Assembly (NCBI RefSeq): GCF_000418555.1
Contig: NZ_ATKM01000019.1
Span: 1 to 64,000, forward strand
DNA from: Pseudomonas sp. P818
GTDB taxonomy: Bacteria; Pseudomonadota; Gammaproteobacteria; Pseudomonadales; Pseudomonadaceae
DNA: 64,000 nucleotides
Reading direction: 5' to 3'
Of this stretch, positions 8,133 through 16,941 are shown one piece after another (position 1 is the first letter of the stretch; each line of letters starts with the position of its first letter). A model generated the notes under the pieces. The model saw only the letters and a list, made by a program, of their open reading frames with translations, ran no database searches and was not told the origin of the DNA. Position numbers and translations under genes: made by a program.

Positions 8133-9161
8133 TCAGGCGGCCTTGGCCTGCGGGTCGAACTGGCTCAGCCAGTCCACCACGGTCTGGCGATAGCGGGTCA
8201 GGCCCTTGTAGTCGGCGATCTCGTCCGGCAGGTCGCGCAATACCCGGTGCAGACGGCAGGCCCAGGCCGGGTTGGTGGCCAGTTCCTCGAGGCTGATCAG
8301 GTAGGTACGGATGCCGAACAGCAGCGCATTGCTGCGCGGCAGGCGCGGCATGAACTGCAGCTCGACGCGCAGGTGCACCAGGCGCGCGACGTTCTCCGGC
8401 GTCACCAGGCCGCGCTCATGGCCCCACTCGTGAAAGGTCTCCGAGGAGGTGTCCAGGCGCGGGTTGATGGTCATGGTCCAGTTCAGGCGGCGCACCGGAT
8501 GGCCGACCTGGATGTTCAGCAGGTACTTCAGTGCGCGGTCGAACACGCCGAGCTGATGTGCCACGCCCGGCACCGGGGCGTGCCATTGCTTGAAGCTCAT
8601 GCCGGCGTCGAACTTGATCGACCAGTCCGCCGGGCAGGTGACCATGCCGGCATCCATGAACAGGTCGCCATCGCGCTGGTCGAGTACGGCGAAGTCGCCC
8701 TGCGCCTGGCGCGTGATGTATTCCAGCGGCTCGTAGGGCAAGGTGCTGGCATCACCGAAGGTGAAGCGCTGCTCGATACCCAGCGGGCGGTTGATCCACA
8801 ACCACTGGTCACCCTCGCGCTGCAGGGCGAAATGCTCGGGGTAGTCGGCGGCCAGGTGCTCCATCAGCATTTCCAGGGTGTCCCAGGCGGCCTGGGCCAT
8901 ATGCGGCATCACCAGGCAGCGATCCGGATCCTTCTCCAGCACGCAGGCGCGCTCGGCCATCTCCGAGACGTAGTGTTCGTCGATGTCGAACCAGTGCTCG
9001 AACACCGAACCCGGCTCGCGCGGCGTGGCCGGCTCGATGTTGACCGAGTACATGTAGCTGTCCTCGGCAAACGGAAAGGGAAAGCGGGCAATGGCCTGCG
9101 GGCTGTTGCTGAAGGTGAAATCGTCCCGATAGGTTTCCAGCGGTTTCATCACGACGGGCAT
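8133..9161 (-). CDS. dmmC: Heme-dependent oxidative N-demethylase catalytic subunit (DUF3445)
   Basis: This 342-residue protein resembles the DUF3445 family, the PAS-fold heme subunit of the P. mendocina oxidative N-demethylase. That enzyme oxidises dimethylamine to methylamine and formaldehyde. Recognisable stretches include FPFPFAEDSYMYSVN near the N-terminus, the central RQAQGDFAVLDQRDGDLFMDAG and PVRRLNWTMTINPRL. ATG 9161 (MPVVMKPLETYRDD) has GAGGA 7-11 nt upstream and follows the reductase stop by 10 nt; the frame extends into the upstream gene but without support. The heme-binding residue was not assigned. It receives electrons from DmmB. The gene letter is from memory. Confidence 0.85.
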   Translation of the reverse strand: MPVVMKPLETYRDDFTFSNSPQAIARFPFPFAEDSYMYSVNIEPATPREPGSVFEHWFDIDEHYVSEMAERACVLEKDPDRCLVMPHMAQAAWDTLEMLMEHLAADYPEHFALQREGDQWLWINRPLGIEQRFTFGDASTLPYEPLEYITRQAQGDFAVLDQRDGDLFMDAGMVTCPADWSIKFDAGMSFKQWHAPVPGVAHQLGVFDRALKYLLNIQVGHPVRRLNWTMTINPRLDTSSETFHEWGHERGLVTPENVARLVHLRVELQFMPRLPRSNALLFGIRTYLISLEELATNPAWACRLHRVLRDLPDEIADYKGLTRYRQTVVDWLSQFDPQAKAA

Positions 9162-9171
9162 GGCGGATTCC

Positions 9172-10116
9172 TCAAAGGTCGAGCAGCAGCGTGCCGGAGC
9201 AGCCGCCACGGGAAACACAGGGCATCAGTGCGGCGCCGCGCTGCTGCTCATCCAGGTAGTGATCACGGTGCTCCACTTCGCCGCTCAGGTAGCGCGTGGT
9301 GCATTGCCCGCACACCCCGCCCCGGCACAGGTTGGGCACCTCGACACCGGCGGCCTCCAGCGCTTCGAGCAGGCTGTGGCCACCCGGCACCTGCAGGCGC
9401 TGGCCACTGCGCGCCAGCTCGACGGTGAAGGGCTGGCCCGGCTCGGGCGCGGCGAAGGCCTCCCAGTGCAGGCGCCCGGCCGACCAGCCGTGGGCGTTGG
9501 CCAGCAACTTGAGTTCATCGAGCAGACCTTGCGGGCCGCAGACGTAAAGGTGGCTGCCAAGCGGCTTGCCGGCGAACAGGCTGGTGCAGTCCAGACGCTG
9601 GCCGGCAGCGGCGTCGTAGCCATGAAAGCGCTCGCCCAGGCGCTGGCGCAGCTCGGCGGCGTAGGCGTCGGTCAGGCCGCTGCGGTAGGCGTAGTGCAGT
9701 TCGAAAGACGCGCCTTGCGCCTCGAGCTCAGCCAGATAGGCCATGAATGGCGTGATGCCGATGCCACCGGCCACCAGAATGTGATGGCGGGCCTGCGAAT
9801 GCAGGGCGAACAGATTGCTCGGCGCGCCAATCTGCAAGCGGTCACCGACGCGCACCTGCTCGTGTAGATAGCGCGAACCGCCGCGCGAAGCCTCCTGCAG
9901 GCGCACGGCGATGCGGTACACACCAACGTCGCGCGGGTCGCCCAGCAGCGAATAGGCATTGCGCAGCGTGCGCCCTTCGATGGGCAACACCACCTGCACA
10001 TGGCTGCCGCAGGAAAAGCCCGGCAGCGTGCCGTCGATAGCGCGCAAGCTGAACTCACGCACCACCGGGGTAAGCTGGCGCACCTCGGTAACCTGCACCT
10101 CGATCATCGCGCTCAT
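9172..10116 (-). CDS. dmmB: Dimethylamine monooxygenase reductase, flavin and [2Fe-2S] oxidoreductase
   Basis: This 314-residue reductase is of the phthalate dioxygenase reductase/VanB type. In order it has a flavin-binding barrel with RNAYSLLGDPRD (residues ~50-62), an NAD(P)H-binding domain with VAGGIGITPFMAYL (~115-128), and a C-terminal plant-type ferredoxin domain with the cluster cysteines in NLCRGGVCGQC and a last Cys in MPCVSRGG. It should pass electrons from NAD(P)H to the heme subunit. Its start overlaps the dmmA stop by four bases (ATGA), indicating translational coupling. Confidence 0.88.
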   Translation of the reverse strand: MSAMIEVQVTEVRQLTPVVREFSLRAIDGTLPGFSCGSHVQVVLPIEGRTLRNAYSLLGDPRDVGVYRIAVRLQEASRGGSRYLHEQVRVGDRLQIGAPSNLFALHSQARHHILVAGGIGITPFMAYLAELEAQGASFELHYAYRSGLTDAYAAELRQRLGERFHGYDAAAGQRLDCTSLFAGKPLGSHLYVCGPQGLLDELKLLANAHGWSAGRLHWEAFAAPEPGQPFTVELARSGQRLQVPGGHSLLEALEAAGVEVPNLCRGGVCGQCTTRYLSGEVEHRDHYLDEQQRGAALMPCVSRGGCSGTLLLDL

Positions 10117-10658
10117 GCCGACACCTCCGGCGCAAAGGGGCTATCCGGGTCGATGCAGACGCCCATGTAGGCGCCGAGGCGTTGGGAGAAATGCTCGCGG
10201 ACGAACAACTTCACCCGGCACTGGGCACAGGTGCACTCGCCTTCGCTGCCGATGTCCTGGAAATGCCCGCAATGCACGCAGTAAAGGCGACGGCGCGCGC
10301 CCTGCTTGAACAGTTCGATCTCGTCACCGAACAGGCCGGCCTGCCGCGCCAGTCTGTGGATGTGCCAGAGAAAGCTTTCATCGCCACAGACGTACAGCCG
10401 GGTGCCGGCCTGGGCCTGCTCCAGCAGCATCTGCAAGCGCAGGTACAGCGCTTCGCTGCTGGGCAGACTCTCCTGCTCGACACTGCCCGGCAGCGTCTCG
10501 CCCAGGCACAGCAGCAGAGTCGGGGCCGGATCATCGAGCAGCGCGGCGGCGTCACTGGCCTGCTGGGCGACCACGAGACGACGACTGGCTGGATGCCTGG
10601 ACGCCTCGAGGGCATAACGTGGGGTACTGAACATGGGTTCGGCACTGGATGCGGTCAT
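10113..10658 (-). CDS. dmmA: Dimethylamine monooxygenase subunit, DmmA family
   Basis: This 181-residue protein has a C-terminal cysteine cluster, LYCVHCGHF then ECTCAQCRVKLFVREHF, which looks like a small metal-binding domain. An N-terminal alpha/beta part contains a cysteine/glycine motif (LYVCGDESFLWHIHRLAR) resembling the nucleotide side of ferredoxin reductases. It is the first gene of the dmm cluster. ATG 10658 was chosen because AGGAGG lies 8 nt upstream; the longer open frame has no such site. It is likely a structural or electron-transfer subunit. The family name is from memory and the biochemical role is not settled by sequence. Confidence 0.8.
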   Translation of the reverse strand: MTASSAEPMFSTPRYALEASRHPASRRLVVAQQASDAAALLDDPAPTLLLCLGETLPGSVEQESLPSSEALYLRLQMLLEQAQAGTRLYVCGDESFLWHIHRLARQAGLFGDEIELFKQGARRRLYCVHCGHFQDIGSEGECTCAQCRVKLFVREHFSQRLGAYMGVCIDPDSPFAPEVSA

Positions 10659-10720
10659 CGGAAACCCTCCTGGGTGAGAGCAAGGCGATGGTCGGTTTGC
10701 CTCCAGAGAAAATTCCCTTG

Positions 10721-10737
10721 GAGAACTTTTTGTTCTC
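10721..10737. promoter_or_regulatory. Palindromic operator candidate in the dmm leader
   Basis: GAGAACTTTTTGTTCTC is a perfect 6-bp inverted repeat with a 5-nt spacer. It overlaps the predicted transcription start of the sigma-54-like promoter at 10746-10761. It shares AGAACTTTTT with the amt promoter region. Confidence 0.5.
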
Positions 10738-10745
10738 ATTAAGAA

Positions 10746-10761
10746 AGCATGGACTGTGCCA
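10746..10761 (-). promoter_or_regulatory. Sigma-54-like promoter of the dmm cluster
   Basis: On the minus strand it reads TGGCAC-AGTCC-ATGCT. The GG and GC elements are correctly spaced, with one mismatch in the -12 box (ATGC for TTGC). It lies 88 nt upstream of dmmA. It begins TGGCACAG, like the amt promoter. Confidence 0.6.
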
Positions 10762-11007
10762 TTTACTTCACCCGGCACTGGCCGCGGCTTTGCGATCTTC
10801 CAGCGCTCGGTACGGCAGGCAGTACTGCACAAGGACAGGGCGAAGCGCGCCGTCGCGGCGCACCGCCAGCTTCAATGAAGAGGGGTTTTCAGGGATGAAG
10901 AAAACGGAGAAGGGATGTATCGCAACGCAGCTCACAGCTGACGACAGCTGGCTCACCTTGCCAGTTTGAAACGACGCCGCATGGTTCATGCGGCGTCGTA
11001 GGGAGGG
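10762..11007. other. Noncoding region between dmm and the MITE-like element
   Basis: About 245 bases with no convincing gene. A half-match to an NtrC site (TGCACAAGGACAGGGCG, 10826-10842) lies about 70 nt upstream of the dmm sigma-54 box. No other element is supported. Confidence 0.35.
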
Positions 11008-11154
11008 CTAGCAGGCTGTTGAAAAACTACCTGCGTTGCCATTGCTGCGTTAAAAACAGGCTCAAAATGCTCATTTACAACTCGTAAACTCCGCTTTTTC
11101 GCCTGTTTTTTCCTTGCACTGGCTGCCTCGCCTACGTTTTTCAACGGCCTGCTA
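11008..11154. mobile_element. 147-bp MITE-like element with 20-bp terminal inverted repeats
   Basis: The left end CTAGCAGGCTGTTGAAAAAC and the reverse complement of the right end differ at one of 20 positions. The interior has no coding capacity. The sequence resembles a dispersed extragenic repeat common in Pseudomonas genomes (recollection, not searched). The right end overlaps the chemoreceptor gene at 11152-13092 and provides its TAG stop. Confidence 0.7.
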
Positions 11155-13092
11155 GGCGCGGAAACGCCCCACCAGGCCATGGAGTTGCTCCGACAGCTGG
11201 ACCAACTCCTGCGAATCGCGGTGCGCCGACTGCGCGAGATTCTCCACCAACAGTGCATCGCTCTGGATCTGGGCGATATGGCGGTTGATGTCCTCGGCAA
11301 CCTGATGCTGCTCTTCCGCGGCGGTGGCGATCTGCGTGTTCTGATCGCGGATGTGGTCCACCGCACCACGAATCTGCTCGAAACTGTTGCTCGCCAGGCT
11401 GATGCGCTCGACGCTGGCTTGCGACATCTCCAGGCTGTTCTGCATCTGCCGGGTCACTTCCTGGGTGCGTCGCGCCAGGCCGCCGAGCAGGTTGTCGATT
11501 TCACCGGTGGAGTCGGCGGTGCGCTGCGCCAGGGCTCGCACCTCGTCGGCGACGACTGCGAAGCCCCGGCCCTGGTCGCCAGCGCGAGCGGCCTCGATCG
11601 CCGCGTTGAGCGCCAGCAGGTTGGTCTGCTCGGCAATCGAACGGATGGTGCCGAGGATCGCGTTGATATTCTGGCTGTCCTGCTCTAGTGCCTGCAGCGC
11701 CAGCGCCGATTGCTTGAGGTTGTCGCTCAGGCGGGTGACGCTGTCAGTGGCATCCTCGATCTGCGCCTGCCCGGCGTAGACCTGACGTTGACCATCATCG
11801 GCAGAGGTGGCGGCCTCGCTGCAGGAGCGCGCGACTTCGTTGGCGGTGGCGACCATCTCGTTGAAAGCCGTGGACACCATTTCCACTGCACCGCGTTGGC
11901 GCTCGGCCACATCGGTCATGTCCTGGGCGACCCGTGTCGAGCCTTCGGAGGTCTGGCGCAGGGCAGCCGAGGCCTCGATGATGCGCTGCACCAGCTGGCG
12001 GATCGTGCCGAGGAACTGGTTGAACCAGCGCGCCAGCAGCGCCGTTTCGTCCTTACCCTGGATGTTCAGGCTACGCGTGAGATCACCTTCACCCTGCGCG
12101 ATACCCTCCAGCCCGCTCGCCACGCTGCGTATCGGATTGACGATGAGGTTGGCGAACACGGTCCCCACCGCGGCGAACACCAGCGCCAGGACCAGCACGA
12201 TAACGCCGACCTGCCAGGCGAGAGCATTGGCCTTGGCCATGACCTCGCCATGCTCGATCAGACCGATGAAGCGCCAGCCGAGCGTCGGGGACGACCAGAT
12301 ATTGGCCATGTAGCGGGTGCCGTTGAGCTCCACCTCGAGCAAGCCGTCGGCTCCGGCCATACGGGCATAGTCGCCACCCAGATCGGCAAGGGACTTGAAG
12401 TTGTTCTCGGCATTCTGCGGATCGACCAGCACGTTGCCGCTGCCCTCGACCAGCATCAGGTAACCGGTCTGGCCGATCTTGATCTGCTTGACCAGGTCGG
12501 TGAGCTGTTTCAGCGAGACGTCCAGACCAACAACACCGGCGATCGCACCCTGCGCATCGTTGACGGTACGCACGGTACCGATCAGCACCGCATCGTCCGG
12601 TGCCCAGTAGTAGGCAGCGGTACGCTGGGTCTTGCCCGGTGCAGCCATGGCAGTCTTGTACCAGGGGCGCACGCGTGGGTCATAGTTGGCGAGGCTCGGA
12701 TCGCTCGGCCAGATGGCATAGCCACCGTCTACCCGCCCGTAGGAAAGGTAGGCGGTGGTCGGATGAGCCTTGGCGAAGCGATCGAAGATGCGTTCCAGCT
12801 CCTGGTTGGTTTCCGGCAGAGGAGTACTGGCCGCGTCCGCCGAGGAATAGTTCTTCAAGGTTGGCGCTGCAATCATTTGCGGCAGGCTCGCCAGGTAGTC
12901 GACGTTCTCGGTGATGCCCTTGAAGAAGAGGCTCATGGCATTGTCGACCTGGCGAATCTCTCGAGAGCTTCCGTCGAGGAAATCGACTTCGGCCTGAACT
13001 CGCTCCTTGTATATCACCACCGCAGCCACCAGCAGGATCGGGAGACACGCGATAGCGGCAAACGCACAGGTCAGCTTTTGTTTGATGTTCAT
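11152..13092 (-). CDS. Methyl-accepting chemotaxis protein with dCache sensor
   Basis: This 646-residue receptor has TM1 at residues ~8-28, a periplasmic double-Cache domain of about 250 residues, TM2 (GVIVLVLALVFAAVGTVFA), HAMP and a full signalling domain (SIAEQTNLLALNAAIEAARA). The membrane-distal Cache pocket shows YDPRVRPWY at residues ~137-145 with a later Asp in VVGLD, a pattern like that of amino-acid- or amine-binding dCache receptors. The ligand is not determined. ATG 13092 has GAGGG about 10 nt upstream and a strong sigma-28 promoter at 13157-13183. The stop codon lies in the right end of a MITE-like element. Confidence 0.88.
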   Translation of the reverse strand: MNIKQKLTCAFAAIACLPILLVAAVVIYKERVQAEVDFLDGSSREIRQVDNAMSLFFKGITENVDYLASLPQMIAAPTLKNYSSADAASTPLPETNQELERIFDRFAKAHPTTAYLSYGRVDGGYAIWPSDPSLANYDPRVRPWYKTAMAAPGKTQRTAAYYWAPDDAVLIGTVRTVNDAQGAIAGVVGLDVSLKQLTDLVKQIKIGQTGYLMLVEGSGNVLVDPQNAENNFKSLADLGGDYARMAGADGLLEVELNGTRYMANIWSSPTLGWRFIGLIEHGEVMAKANALAWQVGVIVLVLALVFAAVGTVFANLIVNPIRSVASGLEGIAQGEGDLTRSLNIQGKDETALLARWFNQFLGTIRQLVQRIIEASAALRQTSEGSTRVAQDMTDVAERQRGAVEMVSTAFNEMVATANEVARSCSEAATSADDGQRQVYAGQAQIEDATDSVTRLSDNLKQSALALQALEQDSQNINAILGTIRSIAEQTNLLALNAAIEAARAGDQGRGFAVVADEVRALAQRTADSTGEIDNLLGGLARRTQEVTRQMQNSLEMSQASVERISLASNSFEQIRGAVDHIRDQNTQIATAAEEQHQVAEDINRHIAQIQSDALLVENLAQSAHRDSQELVQLSEQLHGLVGRFRA

Positions 13093-13156
13093 TCGATGAA
13101 ACCCTCGGGATAGTGGATTCACCAGGCGCGAACGCGACGACGAACCCTCAGAGAGA

Positions 13157-13183
13157 TTATCGGCTCGGCGATGAATGACTTGA
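13157..13183 (-). promoter_or_regulatory. Sigma-28 (FliA) promoter of the dCache receptor
   Basis: On the minus strand it reads TCAA, a 15-nt spacer, then GCCGATAA: a perfect -10 box and one mismatch in -35. The predicted start of transcription is about 60 nt before ATG 13092. Confidence 0.7.
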
Positions 13184-13579
13184 GAGAGCAAAACGACTTG
13201 TTGCTGTCAGTCAAAGACCGCTTATTCATTTTGTTTAATCTACCTCGTGAACGCCCGGCTGGCCGTGGATGCATCGTCTGCGCTCAGGCAAATTTCGTTA
13301 AAGAAATGCCAGAGACATACGATGTCCTAAGTGCAAGCCTCGTTCGAAAAGTCGTTGCTGCTCGGCGCACGTCACCTACCGGTGCGAGCGCAGGCCAGGA
13401 ACGAGACCATCCACCTACTTGCGAAGCAGCCGATACAACGAAGCACTACAACACCGCAACAGCAGAGGGGCGCCAAGATCCCTCGCAGCCTGCTCAGTCG
13501 CTGGCCCGAGGGGAGCCGCCGACATCGTCGTAACTTCGCCTGCCAACTACCCAACTCTAGACGATGAGGCACGAAACAG
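13184..13579. other. Divergent intergenic region between two chemoreceptors
   Basis: About 400 bases between divergent receptor genes, with sigma-28-like elements for each. No gene is supported; the short open frames lack ribosome-binding sites and family features. Confidence 0.5.
13299..13325 (+). promoter_or_regulatory. Sigma-28-like promoter of the NIT receptor
   Basis: TAAA, 15-nt spacer, TACGATGT. The -35 box is perfect, while the -10 keeps only the CGAT core. It lies about 250 nt before the receptor start. Confidence 0.35.
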
Positions 13580-15541
13580 ATGCTTAAGAACGCCCCGCTG
13601 AGCGTGAAGCTACTGCTCATACTGATATTCCCACTGCTTGGCTTCCTGGCCTTCGCCGGGGTCTATGTCACCGGCAAATACCACACCCTGACCGAGATGG
13701 ATCGCACCGTGATGGCCAGTGGTACAGCGCAGAAGATCAGCGCCGTGGTCACCTCGCTGCAACGCGAGCGCGGCGCCAGTGGCGTCTTCATCGGCAGCGG
13801 CGGCACCTCCATGCGCGATGCACTGAACCAGTTCCGAATCGACAGCGACACGACGATCAAGGCGTTGCGCAGCCTGTCGACCGAAGCTTCGGCGGAACTG
13901 ATCGAAGTCCTCGGTGGGCTGGATGAAATTGCCACCCTGCGCCAGCAAGTGGACGCCCAATCGATCAACAGTGGCGAATCCGGCGCGCGCTACACCCGCC
14001 TGATCGGCAGCCTGATCGGCTACACCCACTCGCTCGAAGCACGGGTGAGCGATCCGCGCATCCTGCGAGCCCTCGGTGCACTGAACCAGTTCGTGGAAAT
14101 GAAGGAGCGCGCCGGACGCGAACGCGCCCTGCTCGGCCTGGCCTTCAGCCAGAAGCAACTCAATGCGGACCTGCTCGCACGCCTGAGCCGCAACCTCGGT
14201 GAGTTCGCCGCCTATCAGGATGCCTTTCAGCGCCGGGCCACGGCGGATTTCAGGAACAAGCTCGACAGCGCGCTGCAGCAATCTGCCTCGCAAGCCGCCA
14301 GCAACCTGCAGCGCACGGCACTGGAAACGCCGCTGGGCGAAGCACTGAATGCCACTCCCGAAGAGTGGTTCAAGCTTTCCACCGCGCGTATCGATCTGAT
14401 GGTGCAAGTTGAGCGCGAGCTGAGCCAGAACGTCGCGGAACTCGCCAGCCAAGCTCAGGACGAAGCTGGCAACAGCCTGTGGCTGACCATCGCCGCGATG
14501 CTTGGCGTGCTGTCCGCCGTCGTGGTGCTGTCGCTGCTGATCATCCGCAACATCCGTTCGGCGGTCAGTGACGTCAACGACACCCTGGTTGCCCTGGCCA
14601 GACGCGATCTGACCGCTCACACCAGCTATGAAGGTGGCGACGAGTTCGGCGTCATCGCGCGCAACCTCAACAACATGGCCGAGCAGATCAAGGAAGTGAT
14701 CCAGGAAATCGGTGGCGCCGCGGCTCAGGTCGCCACCGCCGCCGAGGAATCTTCGGCCGTTGCGCTGCAGACCAGCCAGAACGTGGCGCAGCAGCGCCTT
14801 GGCACGGATCAGGTGGCCACCGCCATCAACGAGATGAGCGCCACCGTACGCGATGTGGCGCGCAGCACCACCGAAGCCGCGGAGATGTCGCGCCGGGTCA
14901 ACGACAGCACGATGCAGGGCAAGACCGAGATCGAGAACACCGTGCGCCTGGTCCAGGCCCTGTCGACACAGGCCGAGCAGACGGCCGGGATCATCGTCGA
15001 GCTCAAGCGTGAAAGCGATGCCATCTCCTCGGTGCTCGACGTCATTCGCGGCGTGGCCGAACAAACCAATCTGCTGGCTCTCAATGCCGCCATCGAGGCG
15101 GCGCGTGCCGGTGAGCAGGGTCGCGGCTTCGCCGTGGTCGCGGATGAAGTCCGTCAGCTGGCGCAGAAGACCCAGGACTCCACCGTCAGCATCCAGCAGA
15201 TGATCAGCAACCTGCAGAGCGGCTCGGACCGTGCCGCCAGCTCCATGCAGGAAACCCTGAACAAGGCCCAGGCCGGCGCCAATAACGTGGTCAAGGCCGG
15301 TGATATGCTGGGGGAAATCACCGACGGCATCGCCAGCATCAGCGACCGCAACATCCAGGTGGCCTCGGCCGCCGAGGAGCAGAGCCTGGTGTCGGAGGAG
15401 ATCAACCGCAACGTCAACGACATCAACGACCTGGTCATCCAGGTTAGCGCCGCAGCCGAACAGACCGCGGTGACCAGCCGCGAACTGGCGCGCCTGGCCG
15501 ATCATCAGCAGCAACTGGTCAACCGCTTCAAGGTAGGCTGA
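13580..15541 (+). CDS. Methyl-accepting chemotaxis protein with NIT (nitrate/nitrite-sensing) domain
   Basis: This 653-residue receptor has TM1 at residues ~9-30. Its helical periplasmic region matches the NIT family, with VTSLQRERGASGVFIGSG near the start and VEMKERAGRERALLGLAFS in the middle. TM2 lies around residues 300-325 (WLTIAAMLGVLSAVVVLSLLI), followed by HAMP and a complete signalling domain (GVAEQTNLLALNAAIEAARA). NIT-domain receptors such as P. aeruginosa McpN respond to nitrate, so this may add nitrate taxis to a nitrogen-themed region. The long frame on the opposite strand is a coding shadow. Confidence 0.88.
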   Translation: MLKNAPLSVKLLLILIFPLLGFLAFAGVYVTGKYHTLTEMDRTVMASGTAQKISAVVTSLQRERGASGVFIGSGGTSMRDALNQFRIDSDTTIKALRSLSTEASAELIEVLGGLDEIATLRQQVDAQSINSGESGARYTRLIGSLIGYTHSLEARVSDPRILRALGALNQFVEMKERAGRERALLGLAFSQKQLNADLLARLSRNLGEFAAYQDAFQRRATADFRNKLDSALQQSASQAASNLQRTALETPLGEALNATPEEWFKLSTARIDLMVQVERELSQNVAELASQAQDEAGNSLWLTIAAMLGVLSAVVVLSLLIIRNIRSAVSDVNDTLVALARRDLTAHTSYEGGDEFGVIARNLNNMAEQIKEVIQEIGGAAAQVATAAEESSAVALQTSQNVAQQRLGTDQVATAINEMSATVRDVARSTTEAAEMSRRVNDSTMQGKTEIENTVRLVQALSTQAEQTAGIIVELKRESDAISSVLDVIRGVAEQTNLLALNAAIEAARAGEQGRGFAVVADEVRQLAQKTQDSTVSIQQMISNLQSGSDRAASSMQETLNKAQAGANNVVKAGDMLGEITDGIASISDRNIQVASAAEEQSLVSEEINRNVNDINDLVIQVSAAAEQTAVTSRELARLADHQQQLVNRFKVG

Positions 15542-15620
15542 CAGGGGCGCGCTGCTGGCCTCGAACGGGCCAGCAGCGCAGATGCCGTTTCCGTCGGAAC
15601 GGCCAGCAGGAAGCGATGCC

Positions 15621-16088
15621 ATGCCAATCGAAATCCGCTCTGCACGTCCGAGCGACGCACCAGCAATAAGCCGGGTGATCATCAGTGCGCTGCAGGTCAG
15701 CAATGCACGGGATTACGCGCCCGAGGTGATTCGGCGGGTAGAGCAGAGCTTCAGCGTACAACGCGTGGCGCAGTTGATAGATGCGCGCCAGGTGCTGGTG
15801 GCCGAACAGGATGAACAGCTGCTCGGCACGGCCAGTCTCGAGGGTCAGGTGATCCGGACGGTGTTCATCGATCCACCGATGCAGGGCCGGGGTATCGGGC
15901 GCATGCTCATGCTGGCCATCACTCGGCTTGCTCGCGAACAAGGCATCGCCGAATTGTTCGTGCCCTCATCACTGACTGCTCAGGGCTTCTATCAACGTCT
16001 CGGCTTCGAGCTGCAGCGCGAAGTCGTTGACGGGGCCGAGCGCACGCTGGTCATGGTCCGCCGGCTTCAGGCAGATACGCCTGATTGA
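15621..16088 (+). CDS. GNAT-family N-acetyltransferase
   Basis: This 155-residue GNAT enzyme transfers an acyl group from acetyl-CoA. The pyrophosphate-binding motif A is visible as IDPPMQGRGIGRMLM (Q/RxxGxG/A), followed by the motif B region FYQRLGFEL. ATG 15621 (MPIEIRSARPSDAP) gives the usual GNAT N-terminus and has AGGA about 9 nt upstream. It follows the NIT receptor by 79 nt. The substrate is unknown. Confidence 0.8.
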   Translation: MPIEIRSARPSDAPAISRVIISALQVSNARDYAPEVIRRVEQSFSVQRVAQLIDARQVLVAEQDEQLLGTASLEGQVIRTVFIDPPMQGRGIGRMLMLAITRLAREQGIAELFVPSSLTAQGFYQRLGFELQREVVDGAERTLVMVRRLQADTPD

Positions 16089-16295
16089 AACCACTCGCAT
16101 GGCTGGGAACCGGACCAGGCGACGAGCGTGACGTGCGCCAGGAGAAGCGTCGCAGCTGAATCTCGCACTGACGAAAAAAGGGTTCTTCTCGTTATCGCGG
16201 GGAAGATACGCTTGACATCGGACTGGCAAGTTTGTGTGTTCTTTTGCGCTATTTATATCCGGGCAAAGATCATTGGCGTATGGATCTTTCGTTTT

Positions 16296-16809
16296 GGTTT
16301 CGCCCCTTACGGGCGAGTCACTTTCTCTTGCTTGCCCAAGAGAAAGTAACCAAAGAGAAGGGCACCCCGACATCCGGGTTTCGCTACGCGAAACTTGATT
16401 CGCTTTGCTCACCCTGCGGGCCAGCCTGCGGCTGTTACTCCGCTTCGCTGCGTTTCCTCGCTCCGGCACTGCTCCACTCGGCCTCCTGAAGGGGACCGGG
16501 TCGCGAGCTTGCGTAATCTCCACGTAGTTAAACTCGGCGGCGTCTGGCTTTTGCTTTTGAAGCGCGATCTCACAGACGACACCCAAGTCCCCCTTCAGGA
16601 GGCCGAGTGGAATCGCCGTGGAAGGGGTTGAGCGGCATGGATGCCGCGAGAGCCACGATGGGCCAGGGATGGCCCTTCGCGGCGTGCCCCTGGAGCGGTG
16701 ATGGAACGAGGGAACCCCGGCGCAGCCGGGGCCGTATGCAGGGGTGTGTTTCTTTGCTTACTTTCTTTGCACAAGCAAAGAAAGTGAGTCGCCCGTAAGG
16801 GGCGAAACC
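16296..16809. repeat. 514-bp element bounded by 31-bp inverted repeats, with a nested inverted repeat
   Basis: The arms 16296-16326 (starting GGTTTCGCCCCTTACGGG) and 16779-16809 are inverted repeats with one mismatch in 31. Inside, 16473-16496 and 16587-16611 form a second inverted repeat (TCCACTCGGCCTCCTGAAGG) differing by one gap. No coding sequence is evident. It fills most of the gap between the acetyltransferase and mgsC. It resembles dispersed Pseudomonas intergenic repeats (recollection only). Confidence 0.65.
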
Positions 16810-16905
16810 CATCAGATCAGACGACACGCTAACGGATAGTGCCAAGTCATCGACAGCTAACACTTAATTGCCAGTCCGGTGTCAACCCGTACTTTCCCCA
16901 AATAC

Positions 16906-16941
16906 AAAAAGGGCCGCAACGCCAAGCGTTGCGGCCTTTTT
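16906..16941 (-). terminator. Rho-independent terminator of the gmaS-mgs operon
   Basis: GGCCGCAACGC, loop CAA, GCGTTGCGGCC, with A-runs and T-runs on the two sides. It is a perfect 11-bp stem about 17 nt after the mgsC stop. The flanking runs allow it to act in both directions. Confidence 0.9.

Noticed and set aside
7569..9428. 619-codon plus-strand open frame opposite dmmC and dmmD
   Set aside because: It is a shadow of the dmm genes; His/Gln/Val-rich translation with no motif and no ribosome-binding site.
13610..15703. Open frame of nearly 700 codons on the strand opposite the NIT receptor
   Set aside because: It mirrors a well-supported chemoreceptor gene, has a biased low-complexity composition and no recognisable domain. 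Long antisense frames are expected in GC-rich coding DNA.
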